Assembly: GCA_039679805.1 (NCBI GenBank)
Contig: JBDKUD010000119.1
Location: 1-11,600 of the forward strand
DNA: 11,600 nucleotides
From: JBDKUD01 sp039679805
GTDB taxonomy: Bacteria; Bacillota; Syntrophomonadia; Syntrophomonadales; Syntrophomonadaceae
Direction: 5' to 3'
In this document: in pieces, positions 1-7,059 of the stretch
Layout of the letters: each line of letters opens with the position of its first letter
Position numbering within the stretch: position 1 is the stretch's first letter
The notes under the pieces: generated by a model
The model's input: the letters and a program-made list of their open reading frames with translations, nothing else
Told to the model about the DNA's origin: nothing
The model's database searches: none
Made by a program: the position numbers and the translations under genes

Positions 1-40
1 AACCTTGACAGAGACGGTTAATCCCTGTCAAGGTTCTTTT
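1..40 (+). terminator. Intrinsic terminator of a gene left of the window
   Basis: An 11-bp perfect stem (1-11 with 25-35) encloses a 13-base loop and is followed by CTTTT. The T-run lies on the plus-strand side, so it would end a plus-strand transcript entering from the left. The minus-strand collagen-like gene ends nearby at 75. The same hairpin could serve it too, but its T-run on that strand would lie outside the window. Confidence 0.75.
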
Positions 41-74
41 AACTGCGGATGAAAAATAAATTAGTTTCATGATA

Positions 75-638
75 TTAGCTATTGACTTTGTAAATCAAAA
101 CGTATGCCGTAGTAGTATTCGTTGATCTAAGTGTAGCAGGATCTGGTGAAGTGGCAACGTTGCGGATAGTTACATTATCACCGGCATTAAGAACTAGCGA
201 AACAGTACCAGTCATAGTTTGGCCTGCCGAGTTAAACTCGGATCGAACTGTACCATTAACTACTACTCCCCAATCCTGAGGATTATTGTTTGCGGTATAT
301 ACTGAAAATGTAAGATTATAGGTTCCGCTAAGGGTAATTCCAATACCTGAGGCACCGGCAGTATGCGTTATACCGTTTAAAGGGCCATTATTGCTAAAAG
401 TTACGGGGGAACCTACAGCTATGGTTTCAGCACCTATTTGAAATACATAGCCCCAGGTAGTCAATCCTGCGCCGCCACCTCCACCTGAAGGTCCAGTAGG
501 TCCTATTGGACCGGTTGGCCCGGTTGGTCCGGTACCACTACCAGAAGGGCCAGTTGGTCCTTTTCGCCCTCTAAAGCCTCTAGGTCCTCGAGGTCCAGTA
601 GGGCCAGTTGGTCCGCGTTTTTTAGAACTTTTTAACAA
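75..638 (-). CDS. Collagen-like (Gly-X-Y) surface protein with BclA-type C-terminal domain
   Basis: A 187-residue protein with three parts. Residues 1-8 are a short basic N-terminus. Residues 9-51 hold 13 Gly-X-Y triplets, mostly GPT, GPR and GPS, broken once by GSGT at 33-36. Residues 60-187 form a beta-rich domain resembling the trimerising jelly-roll of BclA and other exosporium collagen-like proteins. Such proteins form trimeric filaments on spores, and the threonines in GPT triplets are typical glycosylation sites. No signal peptide or membrane segment is visible, which fits a protein made in the mother cell and assembled onto the spore; that location is inference. The start is TTG, preceded on the minus strand by GGAAGGTGGTG about eight bases upstream, with no alternative ATG. 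The collagen region is shorter than in Bacillus BclA. No BclA-like N-terminal anchoring motif is seen. The gene appears monocistronic. Confidence 0.8.
   Translation of the reverse strand: MLKSSKKRGPTGPTGPRGPRGFRGRKGPTGPSGSGTGPTGPTGPIGPTGPSGGGGGAGLTTWGYVFQIGAETIAVGSPVTFSNNGPLNGITHTAGASGIGITLSGTYNLTFSVYTANNNPQDWGVVVNGTVRSEFNSAGQTMTGTVSLVLNAGDNVTIRNVATSPDPATLRSTNTTTAYVLIYKVNS
486..614 (-). repeat. Gly-X-Y coding repeat (collagen triplets)
   Basis: Tandem nine-base units (Gly-Pro-Thr and variants) within the collagen-like gene. There are eight triplets, a GSGT interruption, then five more, followed by a poly-glycine linker. Repeats of this kind vary in copy number between strains by slippage or recombination. 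Confidence 0.85.
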
Positions 639-660
639 AGGTAAACACCACCTTCCCTAT

Positions 661-1000
661 GGGGCAAATACAGTAGTTCTAATAATTTTGTCATATAAAA
701 CCACCCCTTTCATGGATTAACAAATCTAGAAGACCTGCTCCTGCTTATAAGCTATGCATATATATTCAAAAAGGAAGCTTGGCTCATAAGATTATTCACA
801 TTGAGGGAAATAATGGGGGAAGATTTGGAATAAGAAAAAACATATAGCTTTGATATTGCTTCAAAGACTAAAAGAAAAGATGAAAAAAGGGATATTGGGG
901 TTCGAAATCGATTTAAACAAGTATATTAATGACTTATATTTAGGTAGTTTTTTTATTAAAAGGGGAGTATTATAAAACTTAATTTTTGTTAGTAAAAACA
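661..1000. other. Gene-poor intergenic stretch
   Basis: AT-rich sequence between the minus-strand collagen-like gene and the plus-strand potassium importer leader. It should contain the divergent promoter of the collagen-like gene, but no convincing -35/-10 pair is visible for sigma-A or the sporulation sigma factors. A perfect 10-bp palindrome, GCTTATAAGC, lies at 743-752. A plus-strand open frame at 850-975 (ATG at 880) has no ribosome binding site and no recognisable product, so it is not called as a gene. Confidence 0.5.
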
Positions 1001-1044
1001 TTTGCACTCGGAATAAATAATAATATGCAGCGGAAAAGATGGGC

Positions 1045-1188
1045 GCTAGAACCTTAGTGGTAATTAATTAGAAGGGGTGGATCAATAAAGAATAAGGACA
1101 ATTAATTTTTTACCAGTACTAAACCAGGTACAGGTGTATAGCAGACTGCCTTTTGGTTAAGCTAATTTAATAGTTTAACCCGGGTGGT
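1045..1188 (+). promoter_or_regulatory. Structured 5' leader of kimA, candidate attenuator or riboswitch
   Basis: The leader folds into a long imperfect hairpin: 1054-1058 with 1118-1122, 1059-1063 with 1110-1114 and 1064-1069 with 1100-1105. Its apical part holds a purine-rich segment containing GGGGTGGATC. The hairpin precedes a terminator placed just before the ribosome binding site. The segment 1045-1053 (GCTAGAACC) can pair imperfectly with 1155-1162 (GGTTAAGC), the 5' arm of that terminator, which would make an antiterminator. KimA genes in Bacillus are controlled by the c-di-AMP (ydaO) riboswitch, so transcription control here is expected. The strongly conserved ydaO boxes are not recognisable, so the ligand is unknown. 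Confidence 0.4.
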
Positions 1189-1197
1189 TTTTTTATT
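1145..1197 (+). terminator. Leader terminator upstream of kimA
   Basis: The lower stem ACTGCC (1145-1150) pairs with GGTGGT (1183-1188) through two wobbles. A small internal loop follows, then the 10-bp upper stem 1155-1164 with 1171-1180 (one G-U) and a six-base loop. A run of seven T begins at 1188. It stands about 30 bases before the kimA ribosome binding site, where a transcription attenuator would be placed. Confidence 0.7.
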
Positions 1198-1232
1198 GGA
1201 AAAGATTCGCTGTATGAAAGAAGGTAACTACG

Positions 1233-3122
1233 TTGTTTAGGCAATTAATTCGGGCCATATTCGGAAAAAGTTTAGAAACAACCCGGCTAAGTCAGGAGAA
1301 GTTCAATGTTTTCTGGGGACTGCCCATACTAGCCAGTGATGCTATTTCATCGGTAGCTTATGCGACTGAGGAAATGCTCTGGATTTTGGTACCTGTTATT
1401 GGAGTAGGCTCATATTTATGGCTGCCACAATTAACAGCAGCTATAATACTGCTTTTATTAATTCTTACTTTTAGCTATCGTCATGTAGTGGAAGCTTACC
1501 CGGGTGGTGGGGGAGCATATATGGTTGCCAAAGAGAACCTTGGCCCATTGTACGGATTGATCGCTGGGGCTGCATTATCTGTCGACTATACTCTGACTGT
1601 AGCAGTTAGTATATGTGCGGGTACGGCAGCGATCACATCAGCTGTTCCCGGAATTTTTCCATATAGGGTGATAATAGCCGTACTTATGATAATTCTTGTG
1701 GTAATAGGCAATGTGCGGGGTATAAGGGAATCAGCACGGATATTTAGTTTGCCTACTTATGCTTTTGTTATTACCCTGGTGATTCTCATCGTTACAGGAA
1801 TCATTAAATACTATACCGGTAATTTTACCCCGGTTCCCAAAGCATCTATTTCCCATGTTGCATTTGGAACTCAGGCGGTAACACTATTTTTATTACTAAA
1901 AGCTTTTTCTTCCGGTTGCAGTGCTGTAACCGGAGTAGAGGCTATAAGCAATGCTGTTCCAAATTTTCGGGAGCCGGCTGCCCGCAATGCCAAGTTATCA
2001 TATTTATTATTGGCAGCGGCTATAATTATAACTTTTGGCGGAGTAGCTTATCTAGTTAATTTATACAGTGCCGTTCCGACTCCTAAGCTTACCGTTATAG
2101 CACAGTTATCAATTGATATATTCGGACAAGGGTTCATGTTCTATTTTATTCAGATTGTGACAGCCATGATTTTGGCCCTGGCAGCCAATACAGCTTTTGC
2201 CGGGTTCCCCACGCTGCTTTCAGTTATTGCCCAGGATGGTTATGCACCCAGACAAATGGCAATGCGGGGGCATCGTTTGAACTTTAATAATGGTATAGCT
2301 ATACTGGCAATTCTGGCGATATTATTAGTAGTTATTTTTAAAGCAGACACCCATTTGCTTATAGCTTTATATGCGGTAGGTGTTTTTACCTCATTTACGC
2401 TTTCCCAGACAGGGATGCTGGTTCATTGGTTCCGTTTGAAAGACAAAGACTGGAAGGGGAAAGCGCTGGTAAATGGACTTGGTGCATTAACCACATTGAC
2501 AGCTGTAATAATAATTGGCATAACCAAATTTACGGAAGGTGCATGGATAGTAGTTGTAATCGTTCCTATTATTGTTTGGATAATGTTTAGGATAAAAGAA
2601 CATTACAACTCAGTTGCCCGTCAACTTGATGTTCCCAATGAAACCTTAACTACTCTGGATTTAAAGTCTCATTTTGCACATCACGTTATTGTTCCAATCG
2701 ACAGTTTAAATGCCCTGGTAATAAAAGCATTACGTTATGCCTCAAGTATAACTGATAATGTGGAAGCCTTTCATGTTGAGCCTATGGATGGGGAAGCAGA
2801 TAAACTGAAAAGAAAATGGAGTATGATTGATACTGATATTCCTTTGGTCATAAAGCATTCACCTTACCGTGAGGTAGTAGGGCCTTTGATCAAATATATT
2901 GATTCCGAGGAACACGCTTCCAAACCAGGCGACATTATTACTGTATTACTGCCACAATTTTTCGTATCCAAATGGTGGGAGGCGGGATTGCATAATAATA
3001 CCAGTTTGTTTATAGCCAATGCCATGCTAAATAAACATAATGTAGTTGTATCCATATTGCCTCTTTACCTGGAACGCAAGACTAACAATAAAATGAATGT
3101 TTACACAGATAAAGAGCAGTGA
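1233..3122 (+). CDS. kimA: KimA-type potassium importer (APC superfamily)
   Basis: A 629-residue membrane transporter, close to the length of Bacillus subtilis KimA (about 607). It should import K+ with protons at high affinity. About 12 hydrophobic segments occupy residues 25-452, followed by a soluble cytoplasmic domain (about 455-629) like the one that binds c-di-AMP in KimA. Residues matching the K+-site positions recalled from B. subtilis are present: D36 and Y43 in the segment ASDAISSVAYATEE, then D118, T122, S126, T233 and E236. The start is TTG with AGAAGG seven to eight bases upstream; no ATG is usable before residue 48. An out-of-frame ATG at 1214 opens an eight-codon frame overlapping the start, probably chance. 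The gene stands alone between a leader terminator and a strong 3' terminator. Older annotations call this family simply amino acid permease. Confidence 0.85.
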   Translation: MFRQLIRAIFGKSLETTRLSQEKFNVFWGLPILASDAISSVAYATEEMLWILVPVIGVGSYLWLPQLTAAIILLLLILTFSYRHVVEAYPGGGGAYMVAKENLGPLYGLIAGAALSVDYTLTVAVSICAGTAAITSAVPGIFPYRVIIAVLMIILVVIGNVRGIRESARIFSLPTYAFVITLVILIVTGIIKYYTGNFTPVPKASISHVAFGTQAVTLFLLLKAFSSGCSAVTGVEAISNAVPNFREPAARNAKLSYLLLAAAIIITFGGVAYLVNLYSAVPTPKLTVIAQLSIDIFGQGFMFYFIQIVTAMILALAANTAFAGFPTLLSVIAQDGYAPRQMAMRGHRLNFNNGIAILAILAILLVVIFKADTHLLIALYAVGVFTSFTLSQTGMLVHWFRLKDKDWKGKALVNGLGALTTLTAVIIIGITKFTEGAWIVVVIVPIIVWIMFRIKEHYNSVARQLDVPNETLTTLDLKSHFAHHVIVPIDSLNALVIKALRYASSITDNVEAFHVEPMDGEADKLKRKWSMIDTDIPLVIKHSPYREVVGPLIKYIDSEEHASKPGDIITVLLPQFFVSKWWEAGLHNNTSLFIANAMLNKHNVVVSILPLYLERKTNNKMNVYTDKEQ

Positions 3123-3150
3123 TAATATAATAACAAATAGTCCTAAATAG

Positions 3151-3170
3151 ATGAGATGAGATGAGACGAG
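3151..3170. repeat. Short ATGAG pentamer repeat
   Basis: Three exact ATGAG units and one ACGAG unit in tandem in the kimA-iorA gap, followed by a further ATGAG at 3175-3179. It lies directly before the proposed -35 element of the ior promoter. A role in slippage-based spacing is possible but not shown. Confidence 0.6.
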
Positions 3171-3171
3171 A

Positions 3172-3200
3172 TTGATGAGCCTTGGTTTATGAAATATAAC
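3172..3200 (+). promoter_or_regulatory. Sigma-A promoter of the iorA-iorB-paaK operon
   Basis: The -35 element TTGATG (3172-3177) and -10 element TATAAC (3195-3200) are separated by 17 bases, close to consensus. The predicted start point is near 3207. This falls inside the hairpin of the upstream terminator, so the ior transcript would lack most of the hairpin's 5' arm and would not terminate itself. Confidence 0.65.
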
Positions 3201-3228
3201 CAGGTCGTCTAATCACGACCTGGTTTTT
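3198..3228 (+). terminator. Intrinsic terminator of kimA
   Basis: An 11-bp perfect stem (3198-3208 with 3215-3225) with a six-base loop and a T-rich tail through 3237. It ends the kimA transcript 23 bases before the iorA start codon, and its 5' arm overlaps the proposed ior -10 element. Confidence 0.9.
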
Positions 3229-3251
3229 GTTATTTTTGTGAGGTGTAAACA

Positions 3252-5051
3252 TTGAACAGGACATTATTACTTGGAAATGAAGCAATAGCCTGGGGAGCTA
3301 TCAGTGCCGGCGTAAAGGTGGTAACTGCTTACCCGGGAACTCCTTCCACTGAAGTTTTTACTACACTGGCCGAAAATGCATCTCGTTTTGATTATCATGC
3401 TGAGTGGTGTGTCAATGAGAAAGTAGCTCTGGAAGTTGCTTACGGAGCTGCTATCAGCGGTGCTCGGGCTCTGGTTTCCATGAAGCAGGTAGGCCTAAAT
3501 GTGGCCGCCGATCCTTTATTATCAGGAACCTATTTAGGTGTTAAGGCAGGTCTGGTAATTGTTGTGGCTGATGATCCCGGTCCTCACAGTTCTCAAACAG
3601 AGCAGGATACCCGGCAATTTGCGAGGTTTGCCAAAGTACCGGTATTAGATCCGTCTAATCCTCAGGAAGCTATGGAAATGGCTGTTGAGGCCTTTAAGAT
3701 ATCAGAGAAATATAAGCTGCCAGTTATACTGCGGCCTACCACCCGGGTATGCCATGTAGGTCAGGACGTATTAAGACCGGAAGTAAAACAGCATGGCCCA
3801 GCTTCAGGTTTTGAAAAGGAAGGGGAATGGGTTATTTTCCCCAATGTTTCGTATCGCAAGCATGGAGAGCTATTACAAACACTGGCAGATATCTCTGAAT
3901 ATTATTATGATTTGCCTTTTAACCGAATTGAAGGTCACGGCCAGACAGGAATTGTATGCTCCGGAGTTAGTTATAACTATGTTCTGGAAGCTTTAAAATG
4001 GTTAGATCTCGAAGCAGCTGTATTAAAAATAGGTACTCCCTACCCATTTCCTGAGAAATTAGCACTGGAATTTATAAAAGATAAGAACAAAATTCTCGTC
4101 GTAGAAGAGCAGGACCCGGTTCTTGAGGACGAACTTTTTCGTCTGGCCGGTAAAAAAGGAGTTATCGTAAAAATCAGCGGAAAGAATACCCAAACAGTTC
4201 CCGGCATAGGTGAACTGAATGTTGAAATAATAGAAAAGGCTATTAATAAATGGAGCGGCTGCCAACAGGACTTTAAAGCTTCATTGCAGCTACCGGAATT
4301 GCCTGTGCGTAAGCCTATACTATGTGCCGGCTGCCCTCACCGGGCATCTTTTTATGCTATTCGCAAAGCAGCCGGGAAGAAATCCAACACTGTTTTTACC
4401 GGTGATATAGGCTGTTATACCCTGGGAACGATGCCACCCTTGTCAGCAGTTGATACTTGTCTGTGTATGGGAGCTTCAATCACCCAGGCTCAAGGGATAG
4501 GAAGAGCCGAACCCGGTCGCAAGACCATAGCGGTGCTGGGAGATTCTACTTTTTATCATACTGGCATACCCGGTTTATTAAATGCGGTATATAATCAATA
4601 TCCTCTTACATTGGTTATTTTAGATAACAGCACTACGGCCATGACAGGTTTTCAACCTCATCCCGGTATCGGACGCACTGCGATGGGAGAAGAGGTTCCG
4701 GCGATTGATATGGTTAAATTGATAGAAGGCTGCGGAGTTAAGCAGATTAGAACCGTAGATCCTATAGATCTTAAAACATCGATCCAAGCCGTAAAAGAAG
4801 CTATCGATTGTAATGGCCCTGCAGTTGTTATCATGAAGAAAGCCTGTATTAACTTGCCTGGAACTAAGGCAGCGCCGGTAATAATTAACAACGAGCTATG
4901 CCGTGATTGTGGCCTTTGTATTACCGAAATCGGTTGTCCTGCTTTGGTTATGGAAAAGGGAGAAAAACCGCAGGTTTTAGATAATTGTATGGGTTGTGGG
5001 CTTTGCTTAGAAGTATGCCCCTTTGAGGCTATCGAAGGAGGTAATTGCTGA
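3252..5051 (+). CDS. iorA: Indolepyruvate:ferredoxin oxidoreductase, alpha subunit
   Basis: A 599-residue subunit carrying the thiamine diphosphate and iron-sulfur sites. With IorB it converts indolepyruvate, phenylpyruvate or hydroxyphenylpyruvate plus CoA to aryl-acetyl-CoA, CO2 and reduced ferredoxin in the cytoplasm. Domains in order: an N-terminal pyrimidine-binding domain with YPGTPSTEV (27-35); the family signature CAGCPHR (358-364); a thiamine diphosphate domain with GDIGCYTLG (384-392) and GDSTFYH (430-436), followed by a downstream DNSTT segment; and a C-terminal two-cluster ferredoxin domain. The first cluster has C550, C553, C556 and C562, a longer last gap than the classical three residues. 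The second is canonical (C579, C582, C585, C589). The TTG start has GTGAGGTG six bases upstream, and an in-frame TAA immediately precedes it. Its stop overlaps the iorB start, indicating translational coupling. Confidence 0.95.
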   Translation: MNRTLLLGNEAIAWGAISAGVKVVTAYPGTPSTEVFTTLAENASRFDYHAEWCVNEKVALEVAYGAAISGARALVSMKQVGLNVAADPLLSGTYLGVKAGLVIVVADDPGPHSSQTEQDTRQFARFAKVPVLDPSNPQEAMEMAVEAFKISEKYKLPVILRPTTRVCHVGQDVLRPEVKQHGPASGFEKEGEWVIFPNVSYRKHGELLQTLADISEYYYDLPFNRIEGHGQTGIVCSGVSYNYVLEALKWLDLEAAVLKIGTPYPFPEKLALEFIKDKNKILVVEEQDPVLEDELFRLAGKKGVIVKISGKNTQTVPGIGELNVEIIEKAINKWSGCQQDFKASLQLPELPVRKPILCAGCPHRASFYAIRKAAGKKSNTVFTGDIGCYTLGTMPPLSAVDTCLCMGASITQAQGIGRAEPGRKTIAVLGDSTFYHTGIPGLLNAVYNQYPLTLVILDNSTTAMTGFQPHPGIGRTAMGEEVPAIDMVKLIEGCGVKQIRTVDPIDLKTSIQAVKEAIDCNGPAVVIMKKACINLPGTKAAPVIINNELCRDCGLCITEIGCPALVMEKGEKPQVLDNCMGCGLCLEVCPFEAIEGGNC

Positions 5052-5629
5052 TGGATATAGTGATGTGTGGAGTAGGTGGGCAAGGTACAGTACTGGCTTC
5101 CCGAGTCCTTGGACAGGTGGCAATTAATTCTTCGTGGGAAGTAAGAACGTCGGAAATTATTGGGATGGCGCAGCGCGGTGGTTCAGTAGTCTCCCAAGTT
5201 AGAATAGGCAATAATTTAACAGGCCCATTAATCCCTGATGGCGCAGCGGATTTTCTAATTGGGTTTGAGCTGGCAGAGGCGATCCGTAACCTGAATAAAC
5301 TTGCGCCTAAGGGCAAGGTGCTAATAAATACCCAAAAGGTAGTGCCACCTTCAGTATACTTAGGAACATCCTCATATGATGAGGACCTGTTAATTAAGTT
5401 TTTAAAGGATAATATTCCTGAAGTTGTTTTAATAGATGCCATGGAATTAGCGCGGCAGGCGGGTAATGTGAAAACAGTAAGTGCGGTTATGCTGGGGGCT
5501 TTTGCTGCCATGTGCACTGAACTTGATGCAGATATAATACTCAGGGAACTGGTTGCCAAGTTACCTGATCAGTTGAAAGATATTAACACCCGGGCATTTA
5601 ATCTGGGAAAAGAATATGTGGAGGGATAG
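5051..5629 (+). CDS. iorB: Indolepyruvate:ferredoxin oxidoreductase, beta subunit
   Basis: A 192-residue protein of the gamma-type domain family of 2-oxoacid:ferredoxin oxidoreductases, the small partner of IorA. The N-terminal glycine-rich motif GVGGQGT (7-13) and the hallmark SEIIGMAQRGGSV (34-46) are intact. The chosen ATG at 5051 overlaps the iorA stop codon (TGATG) and lies eight bases after AGGAGGT (5036-5042). An in-frame TTG at 5045 is too close to that site to be used. Length and motifs match ordinary IorB proteins, with no sign of damage. The next gene begins five bases after the stop, so iorA, iorB and the ligase gene are one transcription unit. Confidence 0.94.
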   Translation: MDIVMCGVGGQGTVLASRVLGQVAINSSWEVRTSEIIGMAQRGGSVVSQVRIGNNLTGPLIPDGAADFLIGFELAEAIRNLNKLAPKGKVLINTQKVVPPSVYLGTSSYDEDLLIKFLKDNIPEVVLIDAMELARQAGNVKTVSAVMLGAFAAMCTELDADIILRELVAKLPDQLKDINTRAFNLGKEYVEG

Positions 5630-5634
5630 ACGAG

Positions 5635-6921
5635 ATGAGACAAGCTTTAAAATTAGTTGGTAAGGAATCCGATAACGTTCCGGTTAAGGAGATTCAATCA
5701 ATTCATTTGAGGAAACTGATGGAACGGCTCCGTGAATATTCAGGCTTTTACCAGCAGAAATTCGAAAAGGCAGGAATTAGCTTTGATGATATTAAGACGG
5801 TGGATGATATAAGCCGTCTGCCTTTTACGGATAAAGAAGAGTTGAGACAAGGGGAAGCCATGGTTCTGCGGGCCGCTCCCCAGGAAGAGATTATACGTAT
5901 TCATTCCACTTCGGGAACTACCGGGAAGCCGGTAGTTATTCCATATACTCAGCATGATGTTGATGACTGGGCAGAAATGATGCAGAGATGTTTCTCAATT
6001 GCCGGGATGACTCCTCTGGATCGAGTGCAAATTACTCCCGGTTATGGCCTATGGACAGCTGGAATTGGTTTTCAGAATGGGTGTGAACGCCTGGGAGCCA
6101 TGGCGATACCCATGGGACCGGGTAATACGGAAAAACAATTATCTATGATGGTAGATTTACAGGCTACATTTTTAATCAGCACTGCATCTTACGGATTGTT
6201 GCTGGCTGAAGAGGTTAAAAAGAGAAATCTGCAAGATAATGTTAAACTTAGAAAAGGAATATTGGGTTCCGAACGCTGGGGTGAAAAGATGCGAACCCGC
6301 CTTGAGGATATTCTGGGCCTGGAGAGCTATGACATATATGGACTTACGGAAATATATGGCCCAGGTATTGGAATAGATTGTGATTATCATAACGGCATTC
6401 ACTATTTCCCGGAATATTTGTATTTTGAAATTATAGATCCGATAACTCTAGAAGTCCTGCCGCCCGGGCAGATGGGTGAACTGGTTATTACTACCCTATG
6501 TAAGGAAGGTGCACCCCTGGTGCGTTATCGTACCCGGGATTTGACTCATATTATAAGCGAGCCATGTGAATGTGGACTTCCTTATCCCAAAATTGGGCGT
6601 ATTCTGGGCCGTAGTGATGATACAGTAAAGATCAAGGCTATAAATGTGTATCCTGGACAGATAGAGGATGTAATCCGCATGACTCCGGGGTTATCCAGTG
6701 AGTACCAGATGATAATTGACCGTGAGGGCGGCAAAGACAGCGTACTTATTAGGGTGGAAGAAGACCCGGAACGACCTAATCCCAGGGCTGCCGGCGAGTT
6801 TAAGCATAACATTAAGGCAATTGTAAATATATTAGCTGATATTGAACTAGTACCTTACCAGGGGCTTCCCCGCAGTGAAAAGAAAACCAAAAGGGTATAT
6901 GACCGGCGAAATCTGGAGTAG
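5635..6921 (+). CDS. paaK: Phenylacetate-CoA ligase family enzyme (AMP-forming)
   Basis: A 428-residue adenylate-forming enzyme of the PaaK family. It should join CoA to phenylacetate, indoleacetate or a related aryl-acetate through an aryl-acetyl-AMP intermediate, or run in reverse. Visible motifs: the ATP-binding loop STSGTTGKP (91-99), YGLTE (235-239), YRTRD (298-302), the hinge region GRSDDTVKIK and the C-terminal PRSEKKTKR (412-420), which supplies the conserved lysine. Length is typical for the bacterial family. The start is ATG, with GGAGGG about nine bases upstream inside the end of iorB. Being co-transcribed with iorAB, whose product is aryl-acetyl-CoA, suggests release or re-activation of aryl-acetates in aromatic amino acid metabolism. 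The exact substrate cannot be read from sequence. It is not part of an aerobic phenylacetate degradation cluster, since no paaABCE genes are nearby. Confidence 0.88.
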   Translation: MRQALKLVGKESDNVPVKEIQSIHLRKLMERLREYSGFYQQKFEKAGISFDDIKTVDDISRLPFTDKEELRQGEAMVLRAAPQEEIIRIHSTSGTTGKPVVIPYTQHDVDDWAEMMQRCFSIAGMTPLDRVQITPGYGLWTAGIGFQNGCERLGAMAIPMGPGNTEKQLSMMVDLQATFLISTASYGLLLAEEVKKRNLQDNVKLRKGILGSERWGEKMRTRLEDILGLESYDIYGLTEIYGPGIGIDCDYHNGIHYFPEYLYFEIIDPITLEVLPPGQMGELVITTLCKEGAPLVRYRTRDLTHIISEPCECGLPYPKIGRILGRSDDTVKIKAINVYPGQIEDVIRMTPGLSSEYQMIIDREGGKDSVLIRVEEDPERPNPRAAGEFKHNIKAIVNILADIELVPYQGLPRSEKKTKRVYDRRNLE

Positions 6922-6954
6922 AGAAACATTACAAATTAATAATTATGCAAAACA

Positions 6955-6994
6955 AAAAAGCGCTTGCATTTCTTAAGAAAAACAAGTGCTTTTT
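6955..6994. terminator. Bidirectional terminator between paaK and degV
   Basis: A 12-bp stem (6955-6966 with 6983-6994, one G-U pair) begins with a run of A and ends with a run of T, so it can terminate transcripts from both directions. The 16-base loop contains the smaller palindrome TTTCTTAAGAAA. It serves the ior operon on the plus strand and the converging degV gene on the minus strand. Confidence 0.85.
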
Positions 6995-7059
6995 ATATTC
7001 ATTAAGTTAATAGAATTTATGTAATAAACGCGCCGCTATTTCACAACACTCAAGAATAA

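Noticed and set aside
748..756. CATAGCTTA on the minus strand, resembling a sigma-K -10 box for the collagen-like gene
   Set aside because: No matching -35 (AC or ATA) at the right distance; it also overlaps a palindrome that explains part of the match.
850..975. Small plus-strand open frame (ATG at 880, about 31 codons)
   Set aside because: No ribosome binding site, no recognised product and AT-rich random-looking composition.
1071..1083. T-box-like GGGTGG segment
   Set aside because: The T-box consensus continues as TGGNACCGCG, which is absent, and a potassium importer is not a usual T-box target.
1041..1162. Canonical ydaO (c-di-AMP) riboswitch before kimA
   Set aside because: GGGGTGGATC and CGCTAGAACC are faintly similar, but the highly conserved 3' boxes are absent, so the class was not assigned.
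5045..5050. Upstream TTG start for iorB
   Set aside because: Only two bases from the ribosome binding site; the ATG at 5051 is correctly spaced and matches the family N-terminus.
4658..5559. Long minus-strand open frames opposite iorA and iorB
   Set aside because: Antisense shadows of strongly conserved genes, with low-complexity translations and no ribosome binding sites.
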